A stretch of DNA of 64,000 nt from UBA4742 sp963773335 (GTDB lineage Bacteria; Actinomycetota; Acidimicrobiia; Acidimicrobiales; Acidimicrobilacustridaceae): NCBI GenBank assembly GCA_963773335.1, contig CAVZAT010000002.1:310001-374000 (forward strand), read 5' to 3'. Below the pieces are notes generated by a model that had not been told where the DNA came from, searched no databases, and saw nothing but the letters and a program-made list of their open reading frames with translations. A program made the position numbers and the translations under genes. This document shows positions 45,966 through 54,429 of the stretch, piece by piece (position 1 is the first letter of the stretch; every line of letters starts with the position of its first letter).

Positions 45966-46477
45966 TCACTTGGTGCCGGTGGGGGCCAGGTCGTCGTAGC
46001 GCTGGTGCACGAACGGGGTCACATCGGCCGCGGGCACCCGGGCCACGATCTCGACGAAGGTCACGCCCAGGCGGGTGAAGGTGCCCCGTATCTGGTCGCC
46101 GTGGCAGCGTCAGCTCGACCTGGCCCAGCTTCTTGGGCTCCCCGAAGGTCTCCCGCCCGCCGATCACCGACTGCTCGGTGGTCATGGGCATGACCAGCGG
46201 GGTAGTAGCCGACGGTGTCGCCGTGGGCGGCACGTACGGCGAAGGTGCCGGCCCCGAAGGGTGGGCGGCTCTCGCCCAGGTCGACGGTGGCCACCGACAC
46301 CCGGACCAGGGGCTGGTCGGTGGGCGACAGCGGCGGAGGGAGCACGGCGGCGATGAGCTCGGGATCGGTCTCGTAGCTGGCGGTCAACGAGGTCGACCAG
46401 GCGCCGACCGAGGTGGCCTTGACCTCTCGGTCCTCGAGCTGGGCCGGCGTGCGGGCGCCGTAGCGGATCTGAGCCAT
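45966..46477 (-). CDS. Acetoacetate decarboxylase-like protein (reading frame broken twice)
   Basis: Three frame segments join into about 170 residues beginning MAQIRYGARTPAQLEDREVKA? (start M at 46477): SLTASYETDPELIAAVLPPP and TVDLGESRPPFGAGTF in the first, TTEQSVIGGRETFGEPKKLG in the second, RGTFTRLGVTFVEIVARVP in the third. EPKKLG and the following strand are the acetoacetate decarboxylase-family signature (catalytic Lys region). The family includes decarboxylases and aldol/dehydratase-type enzymes. The frame changes near 46199-46208 and 46100-46108. It is either degraded or affected by assembly errors; the intact operon favours the latter. Confidence 0.72.
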
Positions 46478-46529
46478 CGGATGTCTCCGTTCAGGGCGTT
46501 CGGTCAGGGTGTCGGTCCACGGCGTTGGA

Positions 46530-47834
46530 TCAGGTTGACCGGGCGGCCTTGGCCAAGGCGAAGGCGGGACAGCGCAGGGCCTCGTCCGGGATCCGGTCGG
46601 GCGGCAGGGGCGCGGCCAGATCGGCCACGCGGGGGCCGACCCGAGCGGCATGGGGCGCGAGCGCGGCCAGGTCGAAGCCGTAGACGTCGGCCGCATTGGC
46701 GCCCACCATGGCGGCCACCTCTACCGGGTCGACCCCGGCGAAGGCGACCTGGAGCTCGAGCGCGCTCCAGGGCCAGCAGCCCTCGAGGTGGGGGAAGTCG
46801 CTGCCCCACATGATCTTGTCGACCCCCACGGCGTGGCGCAGGGGCACCTCGTGGGCTCGGATGAAGCTCGACCCCAGGTGGCACTGGCGGGCGAAGTACT
46901 CGCTGGGCCGCAACGGCATGCGGGCCACCACCTCCGAGCCGAAGCGCTCCTCCTGGCTGCCGGTGGGTGCGCCCATGCGGGCGTGGTAGTGGTCGAGCTT
47001 GGCCAGCTCGGCCGGCACCCACTCGGTGCCCTGCTCGGTGAAGACCAGCTGCAGGCCGGGGTGGCGTTCGAGCACCCCGCCGAACAGCAGGTGCCAGAGC
47101 ACCCGGTGGGCCCACCAGGTGACCTCGAGCAGGAACATGACGCTGGCTTCGGGGTAGTCGCCGTAGTCGGGCGCGGTGCTGCCGCTGTGGGTGTTGATGG
47201 GCAGGCCCAGTTCCTCGCACGCGGTCCAGATGGGCTCGTAATCGGGGGCGTAGAGGGGCGGGAGGCCTGAACCGGGTGGGCACCCGGGCAACAGGATCCC
47301 GCCGGTCAGCCCGGCCGCCGCGGCCCAGTGGATCTCGGCCACCGCGGCGTCGACGTCGTGGAGCATGATCTGGGCGATGCCGGCCCGCCGGCCCGGCGCG
47401 GCGGCGCAGAACTCGGCCAGCCAGCGGTTGTGGGCTTGCAGCCCGACCCACCGGCGAGCGAGGTCGCCGGCCGACGCGCCCGGGGGTTGGAGCACCAGCG
47501 ACGACTTGGGGAAGAAGGGCGGGATGGTGTTGGGGAAGATGACCTCGGCCACCACCCCGTCGGCTTCCAGCTCCCGGAGGCGTCGGTCGTGGTCCCAGTT
47601 GCGGGCCGCGTCGCCGCCCTCGAGGTCGTCGTAAGGGTTCTCGAACGTGGTCAGCCAGGCGTCGAAGTCGTCGCGGTAGGCGGGGTCGAGGTAGTCGCGG
47701 TAGGTCTGCACGGCAGCGCCGCCGTGGCAGTCGGCCGAGATCACGATGTAGCGGTCGTCGCCCTGATCGTCGGTGACGATCGACGGCGCGTCGGGTCGCA
47801 GGCGGGTGGGTCGGATCGAACCGTCCAAGGTCAC
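46530..47834 (-). CDS. Amidohydrolase family protein (amidohydrolase_2), paralogue
   Basis: A 434-residue paralogue of the product at 43740-44993: YIVISADCHGGAAVQTYRDY (metal site), INTHSGSTAPDYGDYP, VFTEQGTEW and KIMWGSDFPHLEGCWPW. Both have the same domain order and near-identical landmark motifs. Two such hydrolases in one operon imply two successive hydrolytic or decarboxylating steps, or related substrates. GTG at 47834 overlaps the P450 stop (GTGA). Confidence 0.9.
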   Translation of the reverse strand: MTLDGSIRPTRLRPDAPSIVTDDQGDDRYIVISADCHGGAAVQTYRDYLDPAYRDDFDAWLTTFENPYDDLEGGDAARNWDHDRRLRELEADGVVAEVIFPNTIPPFFPKSSLVLQPPGASAGDLARRWVGLQAHNRWLAEFCAAAPGRRAGIAQIMLHDVDAAVAEIHWAAAAGLTGGILLPGCPPGSGLPPLYAPDYEPIWTACEELGLPINTHSGSTAPDYGDYPEASVMFLLEVTWWAHRVLWHLLFGGVLERHPGLQLVFTEQGTEWVPAELAKLDHYHARMGAPTGSQEERFGSEVVARMPLRPSEYFARQCHLGSSFIRAHEVPLRHAVGVDKIMWGSDFPHLEGCWPWSALELQVAFAGVDPVEVAAMVGANAADVYGFDLAALAPHAARVGPRVADLAAPLPPDRIPDEALRCPAFALAKAARST

Positions 47835-49091
47835 AGGACCTCCTCGTGCGCCCTGCCGGGCGCGAAGCGGACCGGGAGGGTCTGCAGTCCCCGCAGGATC
47901 ATGCGCTCGCTCCAGATCGGCTGCCCGTCGAGGGCCACGTCGTCGAGCCGCTCGATCGAGCGCGCCCAGCGCGATCTCGGCCTGCATCCGGGCCAGGTGG
48001 TTGCCCAGGCAGTTGTGGACGCCGGCCCCGAACTGGAGGTGGGCCGCGGCATCGGGCCGGTCGATGCGAACCTGGTCGGCGTCGGGGCCGAAACGCGCCT
48101 CGTCGCGGTTGGCACTGGCCACGCACAGGTAGAGCACCGCACCGGCCGGCACCTCCTGGCCCGATAGCTCGATGGGTTCGAGGGTGATGCGACGCACGAA
48201 CTGGTTGGGCCCGTCATAGCGCAACAGCTCCATGACGGCATTGGGCAGCAGCCCGGGGTCGGCCCGCAGCGCAGCCAGCTGGTCGGGCACCGACAGCAGG
48301 TGCAGCAGGCCGTTGCCCACCAGCGAAGTGGTGGGTTCGTGGCCGGCCACGTACAAGGTGACCAGCTGGGCCAGCAGCTCCTCGGTGGTCAGCCGGTCGC
48401 CCGCGTCGGTGGCCAGGACCAGGGCCGTCATGATGTCGTCGGCCGGGTGTGCCCGCTTGGTCTCGATCTGGTCGACCAGGTAGTCCTCCATGTCGTTCAT
48501 CAGGTCGAGGCAGGCCTGGCGCTCGTCCTCGTCGATGACCGGGTCGAGGGATCGGGCCACCGCCGCCGTCCAGGTGCGGAACTGCGGGGAGTCCTCGTCG
48601 GGGATGCCGAGCATCTCGCAGAACACCGCCACCGGGAACGGGTAGGCGAAGTCGGCGATCACGTCGAGGTGGCCGTCGGCCAGGCGCGGGTTGAGGTGCT
48701 CGTCCACCCGTCGCACGATCACGTCCCGCACCCCCTCGATGGCCCGGGGGCCGAAGGGTTGCTGCATCAGCCGGCGAAGGCGGGCGTGGTCCGGGTCGTC
48801 GCGCAGCACCAGCGTGCCGAAGGCACGGCTCTGCTCGTCGCGGCGGGCGATCTCGGCCTGAGTCATGGGGGTCGGGGTGGCGTTGTCCAGCTCGACGCTG
48901 ATGGCCGGCTCGCGCAGCAGGCGCGACACGTCCTCATAGCGGGTGACCACCCAGCCCATCAGCAGGTCGGAGCGGTGGACCGGGGCGTGGGCCCGCAGCC
49001 GGGCGTACTGGTCGAAGGGCCACTGGGCGTAGCCGGGCTCGAGCGGGTCGAATCGCTCCTGGCGAGGGGGGCCGGGCGAGTCGGTGATCAC
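47831..49091 (-). CDS. Cytochrome P450 (reading frame broken once)
   Basis: Joined, about 420 residues. The N-terminal part begins VITDSPGPPRQERFDPLEPG, the I-helix has YVAGHEPTTSLVGNGL, the ExxR-like helix NAVMELLRYDGPNQFVRR, and the haem loop LQFGAGVHNCLGNHLARMQ. After the frame change near 47951-47966 the last 45 residues follow (SIERLDDVALDGQPIWSE...LQTLPVRF). It should hydroxylate a small hydrophobic substrate with an external ferredoxin partner. Coupled by 4-base overlaps to the SDR upstream and to the amidohydrolase downstream. Confidence 0.92.
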
Positions 49092-49855
49092 AGCCCGAAG
49101 CCTTCGAGGACACCGGGGCGCCGGCCGGCGGTGAACCCGCCGTCGACCACGAGGGCGTGGCCGGTGACGAACGAGGCGTCGTCGGACACCAGGAAGGCGA
49201 CGGCCGCCGCGATCTCGGTGGGCTGGCCGAAGCGGTTGAGCTTGTGCTCGTCGACGATCTTGTCCCGGTAGACCTTCATGGACGGGTCGCCGAGCACGCT
49301 GTCCATCATCGGGGTGTCGATGAAGCCGGGGCAGATGCAGTTGGCCCGGATGCCCTTGGCGCCGTAGTCGATGGCCAGGTTCTTGGTCAGCAGCACGACC
49401 CCGCCCTTGGAGGCGTTGTAGGCGCTGCCGCCCTCGGTGCCCTCCAGGCCCTCGATGCTGGCCAGGTTGACGATGCTGCCCCTGCCCTGGTCGATCATGG
49501 GGCCGAGGGCGTGCTTGGCCACCAGGAACGTGCCGGTCAGGTTGATGGCGATCACCCGCTGCCACTCGGCCAGGTCCAGCAGGTGGACCGGGCCGCCACC
49601 GGCCACCCCGGCGGCGTTGACCACCGAATCGAGCCGGCCGTGGGTCCCCACGATGGTGGCCACCAGATCGGCCACCGCCTGTTCGTCGGTGATGTCGACG
49701 GTGTGGTCGATCGCCGGTCCGTCGGCATCGATCGCCGGCGCCCGGTCGACGGCCACGATGGTGGCCCCCTCCTCGGCCAGGCGGATGGCAGTGGCCCGGC
49801 CGATGCCCGAGGCCGCCCCGGTCACCAAGGCCACCGTCTGGTCCAGTCCACGCAT
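49088..49855 (-). CDS. SDR family oxidoreductase, first gene of the catabolic operon
   Basis: The 255-residue SDR has LVTGAASGIGRATAIRLAEE, VNAAGVAGG, VNLASIEG and YNASKGG. The C-terminus (CPGFIDTPMM, GHALVVDGGFT) is that of a FabG-like classical SDR. ATG at 49855 is the start of a six-gene unit (SDR, P450, amidohydrolase, ADC-like, SDR, amidohydrolase) whose promoter lies in the 49856-49946 space shared with a divergent TetR gene. Confidence 0.92.
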   Translation of the reverse strand: MRGLDQTVALVTGAASGIGRATAIRLAEEGATIVAVDRAPAIDADGPAIDHTVDITDEQAVADLVATIVGTHGRLDSVVNAAGVAGGGPVHLLDLAEWQRVIAINLTGTFLVAKHALGPMIDQGRGSIVNLASIEGLEGTEGGSAYNASKGGVVLLTKNLAIDYGAKGIRANCICPGFIDTPMMDSVLGDPSMKVYRDKIVDEHKLNRFGQPTEIAAAVAFLVSDDASFVTGHALVVDGGFTAGRRPGVLEGFGL

Positions 49856-49946
49856 GCGGTCCCCCTGACCGGCTGTTGCTCGATCGATGCCGACCTGTCC
49901 GGCGCCGATCCCTCCCTCTGACCGGACGACATCCTCTTGATCCGGT

Positions 49947-49971
49947 GTTACAACGCAGTACAGTCTGTAAC
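49947..49971. promoter_or_regulatory. Palindromic operator GTTACA-N13-TGTAAC
   Basis: Perfect 6-bp arms spaced by 13 bases lie between the divergent TetR gene and the six-gene operon, the usual place for a TetR autoregulated operator. It ends 2 bases before the TTG chosen as the TetR start. Confidence 0.6.
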
Positions 49972-49972
49972 C

Positions 49973-50599
49973 TTGCCGCCGTCAAGTGAGGCCACCTCGG
50001 CCAGCCAGGCCAGTCCGGTCGCCAGTCCTCGACCAGCAGAAACGCGTCAGCAGATCCTGCTGGCCGCCGAGGCGTGCATCCGTCGCTGGGGCATCCGCCG
50101 CTTCTCCATGAGCGACGTGGCCCGGGGCGCGGGCGTGTCGCGCATGTCGGTGTACCGCCACTTCGCCGATCGCGACGCCCTGGTGTTGGCCGTGCTCGAG
50201 CGGCTGGCCGACCAGACGGTGGCGGCTTCGACCCCGACCGTCCTACGGCGCCGGTCGTTGGCCGCCCAGATCGCCGAGGCCGCCGTGTTCGTGTGCCACC
50301 TCGATGCCGAGCTCGATCTCGGCCTGGAGAACCGTCCCGGCGAAGGGGAGCAGGCTGCGCTGCAGCTGGCCCATGTGCGCCGCCTGCTCGACCGCTGGAT
50401 CGACTTCTGGGTGCCGCGGTTGGCCGAAGCCCAGCAGCGGGGCGAGGTGCGAGCCGACCTGGATCTGCGCCAGGCCGGGGAGTGGATCATGCGGATGATC
50501 CTGTCGCTGGTGACGGTTCCCTCACTGACGGTGGACCTCGAAGACCCCGAGGCGGTCCGACGCTTCGTCCGCGACCACATCGTCCGCGGGCTGGCTTGA
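49973..50599 (+). CDS. TetR family regulator of the catabolic operon
   Basis: About 208 residues with TetR_N: TRQQILLAAEACIRRWGIRR, DVARGAGVSRMSVYRHFADRD (recognition helix VSRMSVYRHF). No ATG or GTG is available in frame; TTG at 49973 and TTG at 49937 are the candidates, and the second would run through the palindrome. It is divergent from the P450/amidohydrolase operon and most likely represses it until a pathway intermediate is bound. Confidence 0.88.
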   Translation: MPPSSEATSASQASPVASPRPAETRQQILLAAEACIRRWGIRRFSMSDVARGAGVSRMSVYRHFADRDALVLAVLERLADQTVAASTPTVLRRRSLAAQIAEAAVFVCHLDAELDLGLENRPGEGEQAALQLAHVRRLLDRWIDFWVPRLAEAQQRGEVRADLDLRQAGEWIMRMILSLVTVPSLTVDLEDPEAVRRFVRDHIVRGLA

Positions 50600-50605
50600 G
50601 TCGGG

Positions 50606-51505
50606 TCAGGCCAGGGCTTGTCGGAGGCGGTCCGAGGCCCGGTCGATGGCCTGGTTGGTGACCGGCGTGATGGTGCCCAGGGCGAAGAACCCGTGGATCA
50701 TGCCGGGCCAGCACACCAGCTCGGTGGCCACCCCCGCGTCGGTCAGTTGTGCCGCGTACTCGTTGCCCTCGTCGCGCAGCGGATCGAACTCGGCGGTGTA
50801 GATGGTGGCCGGGGCCACCCCGGACAGATCCGGGGTGTACTTGGGCGACACCCGGGGATCGTGGGGATCGTGGCCCTGGAGGTAGTGGTCGCCGAACCAC
50901 TTCATGGCGTTCTCGGTGAGCAGGTAGCCCTCGCCGTTCTCCGCGATCGACGGCGACGACAACGTGAGGTCGGACGCGGGATAGATCAGCAGCTGATGGC
51001 GCAGCTCGAGGCCGGCGTCGCGGGCCATGACGGCCATGACCGCCGAGAGGTTCCCTCCGGCGCTGTCTCCGCCGACGGCCAGGCGGGTCGGGTCGCCCCC
51101 CAGCTCAGCGCCGTGGGCGGCCATCCATTGCAGCGCGGCCCAGCAATCGTCGACGCCGGCCGGGAAGGGGTGCTCGGGAGCCAGGCGGTAGTCGACCGAT
51201 GCCACCACCGCACCGGTGCGGTTGGCCAGCTTGCGGGCAGTGGGATCGGCGCTGGTCAGATCGCCGATGACCCAACCCCCGCCGTGGTACCAGACCAGGA
51301 TCGGTCGAGGGTCGCTCCCAGGGTCCGATCGGTAGACGCGCACCGCGATGTCGCCGGCCGGGCCGGGGACGGTGCGGTCGCTGACCTGCGCCACCGGCTC
51401 CGGGTCGCCGTCGACCTGGGCCAGCATCCCGATCATGGCCCGGGCCTCTTCGACGCTCATGTCCGAGAGCTCACCGGCGCTGGTCTGCGCCATGGCGTCG
51501 AGCAT
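50606..51505 (-). CDS. HSL-type alpha/beta hydrolase (lipase/esterase)
   Basis: The 299-residue protein belongs to the hormone-sensitive-lipase family: oxyanion motif WYHGGGWVIGD, nucleophile GGDSAGGNLSA, acid in EFDPLRDEG and His in MIHGFFAL, all intact. It cleaves short acyl esters. In-frame ATG at 51505, but the family's usual N-terminus (MPVDP..QTML) appears at 51533 in a different frame: ATG at 51533 follows GGGGGA and would join the body if one base at about 51511-51522 were removed. The true start is therefore likely 51533. Confidence 0.9.
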   Translation of the reverse strand: MLDAMAQTSAGELSDMSVEEARAMIGMLAQVDGDPEPVAQVSDRTVPGPAGDIAVRVYRSDPGSDPRPILVWYHGGGWVIGDLTSADPTARKLANRTGAVVASVDYRLAPEHPFPAGVDDCWAALQWMAAHGAELGGDPTRLAVGGDSAGGNLSAVMAVMARDAGLELRHQLLIYPASDLTLSSPSIAENGEGYLLTENAMKWFGDHYLQGHDPHDPRVSPKYTPDLSGVAPATIYTAEFDPLRDEGNEYAAQLTDAGVATELVCWPGMIHGFFALGTITPVTNQAIDRASDRLRQALA

Positions 51506-51597
51506 GGTCTGGATGGCTCGGATCGACCGGCATCGTGTTCCCCCTGTCTGACGACGCCCGGGAGGCTATCCCGCCGCCGTCAGAAGCGACCGATCGA

Positions 51598-52761
51598 TCA
51601 GTTGGCCCAGCTGGCCCAGGGGACCTGCCAGTCGCCGTAGCCGTTGGTGGGCTCGAGCGCCTCGCTGGTTCCCACCACGGTCACCACGTCGCCCACCTGG
51701 CTGTAGTTGTAGAACCACTGGGCATCGGCGGTGGACACGTTCACGCAGCCGTGGGACACGTTGACGTGGCCCTGGTCACCCACCGACCAGGGGGCGGCGT
51801 GCACGAACTCGCCGCTGTTGGAGATGCGCACGTCCCAGTACACGGTCTCGTAGTAGCCGTCGGCCGAATTGCGGGGGATGCCGACGGTGGCCGAGTCCAT
51901 GATCACCTTCTGGGCCTTGTCCGACACCACGTGCACGCCGCTCTTGGTCGGGTACTTGTCCCGACCGGTGGACACCGGGATCGTCTTCACCACTGCGCCG
52001 TTGTCGGTCACCGTCATCGTGTGGGTGTTGGCGTCGACGGTGCTCACATGGGAGTCGCCGATGCTGTAGTTGACCGTCACGTCCTTGACGCCCCACATCC
52101 CATTGCCGGCGTTGTAGCCGTTGATGTTGGCGGCCACGCTGACCTTGGTGCCCGGCGCCCAGTAGTTGGCGGGTCGCCAGTGCAGCGACGTGGGTGAGAA
52201 CCAGTGCCAGGCGCCGGCCACGGCCGGTGTGGTGGTCACGGTGAGCAGGCTCTCGAAGGCGGCTCGCTGGGGCACCGCGATGGGGGCGTTGAGCTTGATG
52301 GTCATGGGCATGCCCACGCCGACGGTGGCACCGTCACCGGGGTAGAGCATGGCTCGGAACGGCGTGGCCGGGGCGGCGGTGGTGAACTGCCACTTCTTCG
52401 TGCTGACCCGGCCGATGCTGTCGACCAGGTCGGCCCGCATCAGGTAGGTGGTGGTGGGACGTAGGGGCAGGCCGCTCTCCCAGCTGGTGGCGCCGGGAGC
52501 GACCACGCCTTTGACGAGGCCGGCGGGCGAGGCCAGGCTGACGGTCTTGAGCGTCCCGTTGGTGACCGCGACCTGGATCTTCTGATCGATCGGGACGGCG
52601 GTGGCGCCCGCCACGGGGTTGGACACGAGCGTGACCGCCGGAACCGGGGCTGTCGTGGTGGGCGCGGCGGAACTGCCGGATGTCGAGCAGCCGACGAGGA
52701 TCATGGCGCTACCCAGAGTGAGTCCCCAGAGTGCGCCCCGCAGCACTCGGCGTCGTGGCAC
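51598..52761 (-). CDS. L,D-transpeptidase lipoprotein with Ig-like domains
   Basis: A 387-residue exported enzyme: signal with a basic start and lipobox LVGC (lipid-anchored Cys about 25), two Ig-like domains (about 45-130 and 135-240) and the YkuD catalytic domain ending VNVSHGCVNVS (nucleophile Cys about 339). L,D-transpeptidases make 3-3 crosslinks in peptidoglycan and give beta-lactam tolerance; actinobacteria rely on them heavily. The architecture (two Ig-like + YkuD) is that of mycobacterial Ldt proteins. The 52762-52913 space has no gene. Confidence 0.95.
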   Translation of the reverse strand: MPRRRVLRGALWGLTLGSAMILVGCSTSGSSAAPTTTAPVPAVTLVSNPVAGATAVPIDQKIQVAVTNGTLKTVSLASPAGLVKGVVAPGATSWESGLPLRPTTTYLMRADLVDSIGRVSTKKWQFTTAAPATPFRAMLYPGDGATVGVGMPMTIKLNAPIAVPQRAAFESLLTVTTTPAVAGAWHWFSPTSLHWRPANYWAPGTKVSVAANINGYNAGNGMWGVKDVTVNYSIGDSHVSTVDANTHTMTVTDNGAVVKTIPVSTGRDKYPTKSGVHVVSDKAQKVIMDSATVGIPRNSADGYYETVYWDVRISNSGEFVHAAPWSVGDQGHVNVSHGCVNVSTADAQWFYNYSQVGDVVTVVGTSEALEPTNGYGDWQVPWASWAN

Positions 52762-52913
52762 CGCACCAGTGTGCCCGCTTTTTCGCCCGAGTCCTAGCGC
52801 GGGCGCACATTTTCCGGCGGCGATCTACTGGCTGACCTGCGCAGATCCTCCCGAGGGGGAGAAAGGCGACGCGGTCACCGTCGGAGTTGGGCCCGTCCCG
52901 ACGATGATGTGTC

Positions 52914-53444
52914 GTGGGTGAGCCTCAGCCAGCCGGAGCCGACCAGGGACCTGCCCTGCTGGCGCTCTACGACCGGGCCCTGCCCGAGGTCTACGGCTAC
53001 CTGGTGTCGCGCTGTGGGGACCCGTCGGTCGCCGAGGACCTCACCGCCGAGACGTTCCTGGCGGCGGTGGACGCGGTGCGGCGCGACCGCGTGCCCCAGC
53101 TCACCACCGCCTGGCTGGTGGGCGTGGCCCGCCACAAGCTGGTCGATCACTGGCGTCGGGTGGGCCGCGAGGAGCGCAAGCTGGCACTGGTGGCTCAGCA
53201 GCCGGCACCCCTGGACGACCCCTGGGACACCCGGCTGGACGTGGCCGTGGCCCGATCGGTGCTGTCCCGCCTGGGGGCGTCGTATCGGTGTGCGCTGACG
53301 TTGCGCTACCTGGACGGACTCGGGGTGTCCGAGGTGGCCGAGGAGATGGGCCGGACGCTCCACGCCACCGAAGCGTTGCTGGTACGGGCTCGGATCGCCT
53401 TCCGCGCCCACTACGACACCGAAGGGGGCAACCGTGGCGACTGA
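52914..53444 (+). CDS. ECF-type RNA polymerase sigma factor
   Basis: The 176-residue protein has sigma region 2 (ALLALYDRALPEVYGYLVSR, DLTAETFLAA) and region 4 (CALTLRYLDGLGVSEVAEEM, ATEALLVRARIAFR) and no extra domains. It should direct RNA polymerase to a small regulon in response to a signal. The next gene starts 10 bases before its stop in another frame. GTG at 52914 is used; the N-terminal residues before the conserved part are few. Confidence 0.88.
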   Translation: MGEPQPAGADQGPALLALYDRALPEVYGYLVSRCGDPSVAEDLTAETFLAAVDAVRRDRVPQLTTAWLVGVARHKLVDHWRRVGREERKLALVAQQPAPLDDPWDTRLDVAVARSVLSRLGASYRCALTLRYLDGLGVSEVAEEMGRTLHATEALLVRARIAFRAHYDTEGGNRGD

Positions 53445-54429
53445 TCCCCTCGACGCCCTGCGCCTGCCGGCTCGCCCCCTGGCCCCCCGCGCCGGCTTCG
53501 CGTCCGAGCTGCGCAACCGGATGGCGCGAGCGCTGCTCCCAGACCCGATAGGAGAACCGAAGATGACCGTCACCCCGTACCTGTGCGCGGCCGACGCCCT
53601 GGCCGCCATCGAGTTCTACCAGGAGGTGTTCGGGGCCGAACTGGCCTTCCCGCCCTTCATCGGCCCCGACGGACGGGTCGGGCACAGCGAGCTGCGCATC
53701 GGCGGGTCGACCGTCATGCTGGCCAGCACCTATCCCGAGGAGCTGGTCATCGACCCGCTCGAGGCCGGCGGCACCACCGTGCAGCTCCGCCTGGACGTGC
53801 CCGACGTGGATGCGGTGTTCGATCGGGCGGTGCAGGCCGGGGCCACGGTGCTGCGTCCGGTGGCCGACCAGCCCTACGGCGATCGGGCCGGCAAGATCCG
53901 CGATCCCTTCGGGCACAACTGGTTCATCGCCACCCCGGTCGAGCACCTGTCGACCGACGAGCTCAACCAGCGTCTCGAAACCTTGGGCTTCACGCCCGCC
54001 GGATCGGATGGGGAACCCGAGGCGTCGGTGGAGGACGCGGCCGTGTCCGGTGGCCCGCATCGACCCGAACGGCTGTTGGGACCGACCGATCCCGGTCAGC
54101 TCTTCTACTTCACCTTCGACGTGCCCGACGGCGCCCGGGCCGAGGCGTTCTTCCGCCAGCTGCTCGACTGGGAGATCGTGGCCGGGAGCCAGCCCGGGGG
54201 CTACCACATCGCCAACCCGACGCCGCCCGGGGGGATCGCCGGTGGCACCCGCCAGACCGGGGTCACCCTCTACTTCCGGGTGGCCGACATCCGGGCCGCC
54301 GTGGCCCGGGTGCGGGAGCTGGGCGGCGAGGCCGACGAACCCGTGCAGTGGCCGTCGGGTTGGTCGGCCAGCTGCCGCGACGACCAGGGCACCCCGTTCA
54401 CCCTCTCCGAGCCCGCGGAGGGCTATTGA
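53434..54429 (+). CDS. Two-domain VOC protein with sigma-linked N-terminal segment
   Basis: The 331-residue protein starts with a segment (DPLDALRLPARPLAPRAGFA, then ELRNRMARAL) of the type usually seen in proteins encoded directly after ECF sigma factors, then two VOC/glyoxalase modules: PYLCAADALAAIEFYQEVFG (PhnB-like, about 44-165) and FYFTFDVPDGARAEAFFRQL (about 225-330). It overlaps the sigma gene by 11 bases and is probably co-expressed with it. It may modulate the sigma factor or be its target; this is inference. Confidence 0.85.
   Translation: MATDPLDALRLPARPLAPRAGFASELRNRMARALLPDPIGEPKMTVTPYLCAADALAAIEFYQEVFGAELAFPPFIGPDGRVGHSELRIGGSTVMLASTYPEELVIDPLEAGGTTVQLRLDVPDVDAVFDRAVQAGATVLRPVADQPYGDRAGKIRDPFGHNWFIATPVEHLSTDELNQRLETLGFTPAGSDGEPEASVEDAAVSGGPHRPERLLGPTDPGQLFYFTFDVPDGARAEAFFRQLLDWEIVAGSQPGGYHIANPTPPGGIAGGTRQTGVTLYFRVADIRAAVARVRELGGEADEPVQWPSGWSASCRDDQGTPFTLSEPAEGY

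Noticed and set aside
46530..49985. A 1151-codon apparent P450-amidohydrolase fusion
   Set aside because: The frame joins by chance and through the frame break in the P450; stop-start overlaps at 47831-47834 and 49088-49091 show three separate genes.
52762..52913. Possible cyclic-di-AMP riboswitch upstream of the L,D-transpeptidase
   Set aside because: Such switches often precede wall enzymes, but I found none of the conserved ydaO sequence blocks on the minus strand.
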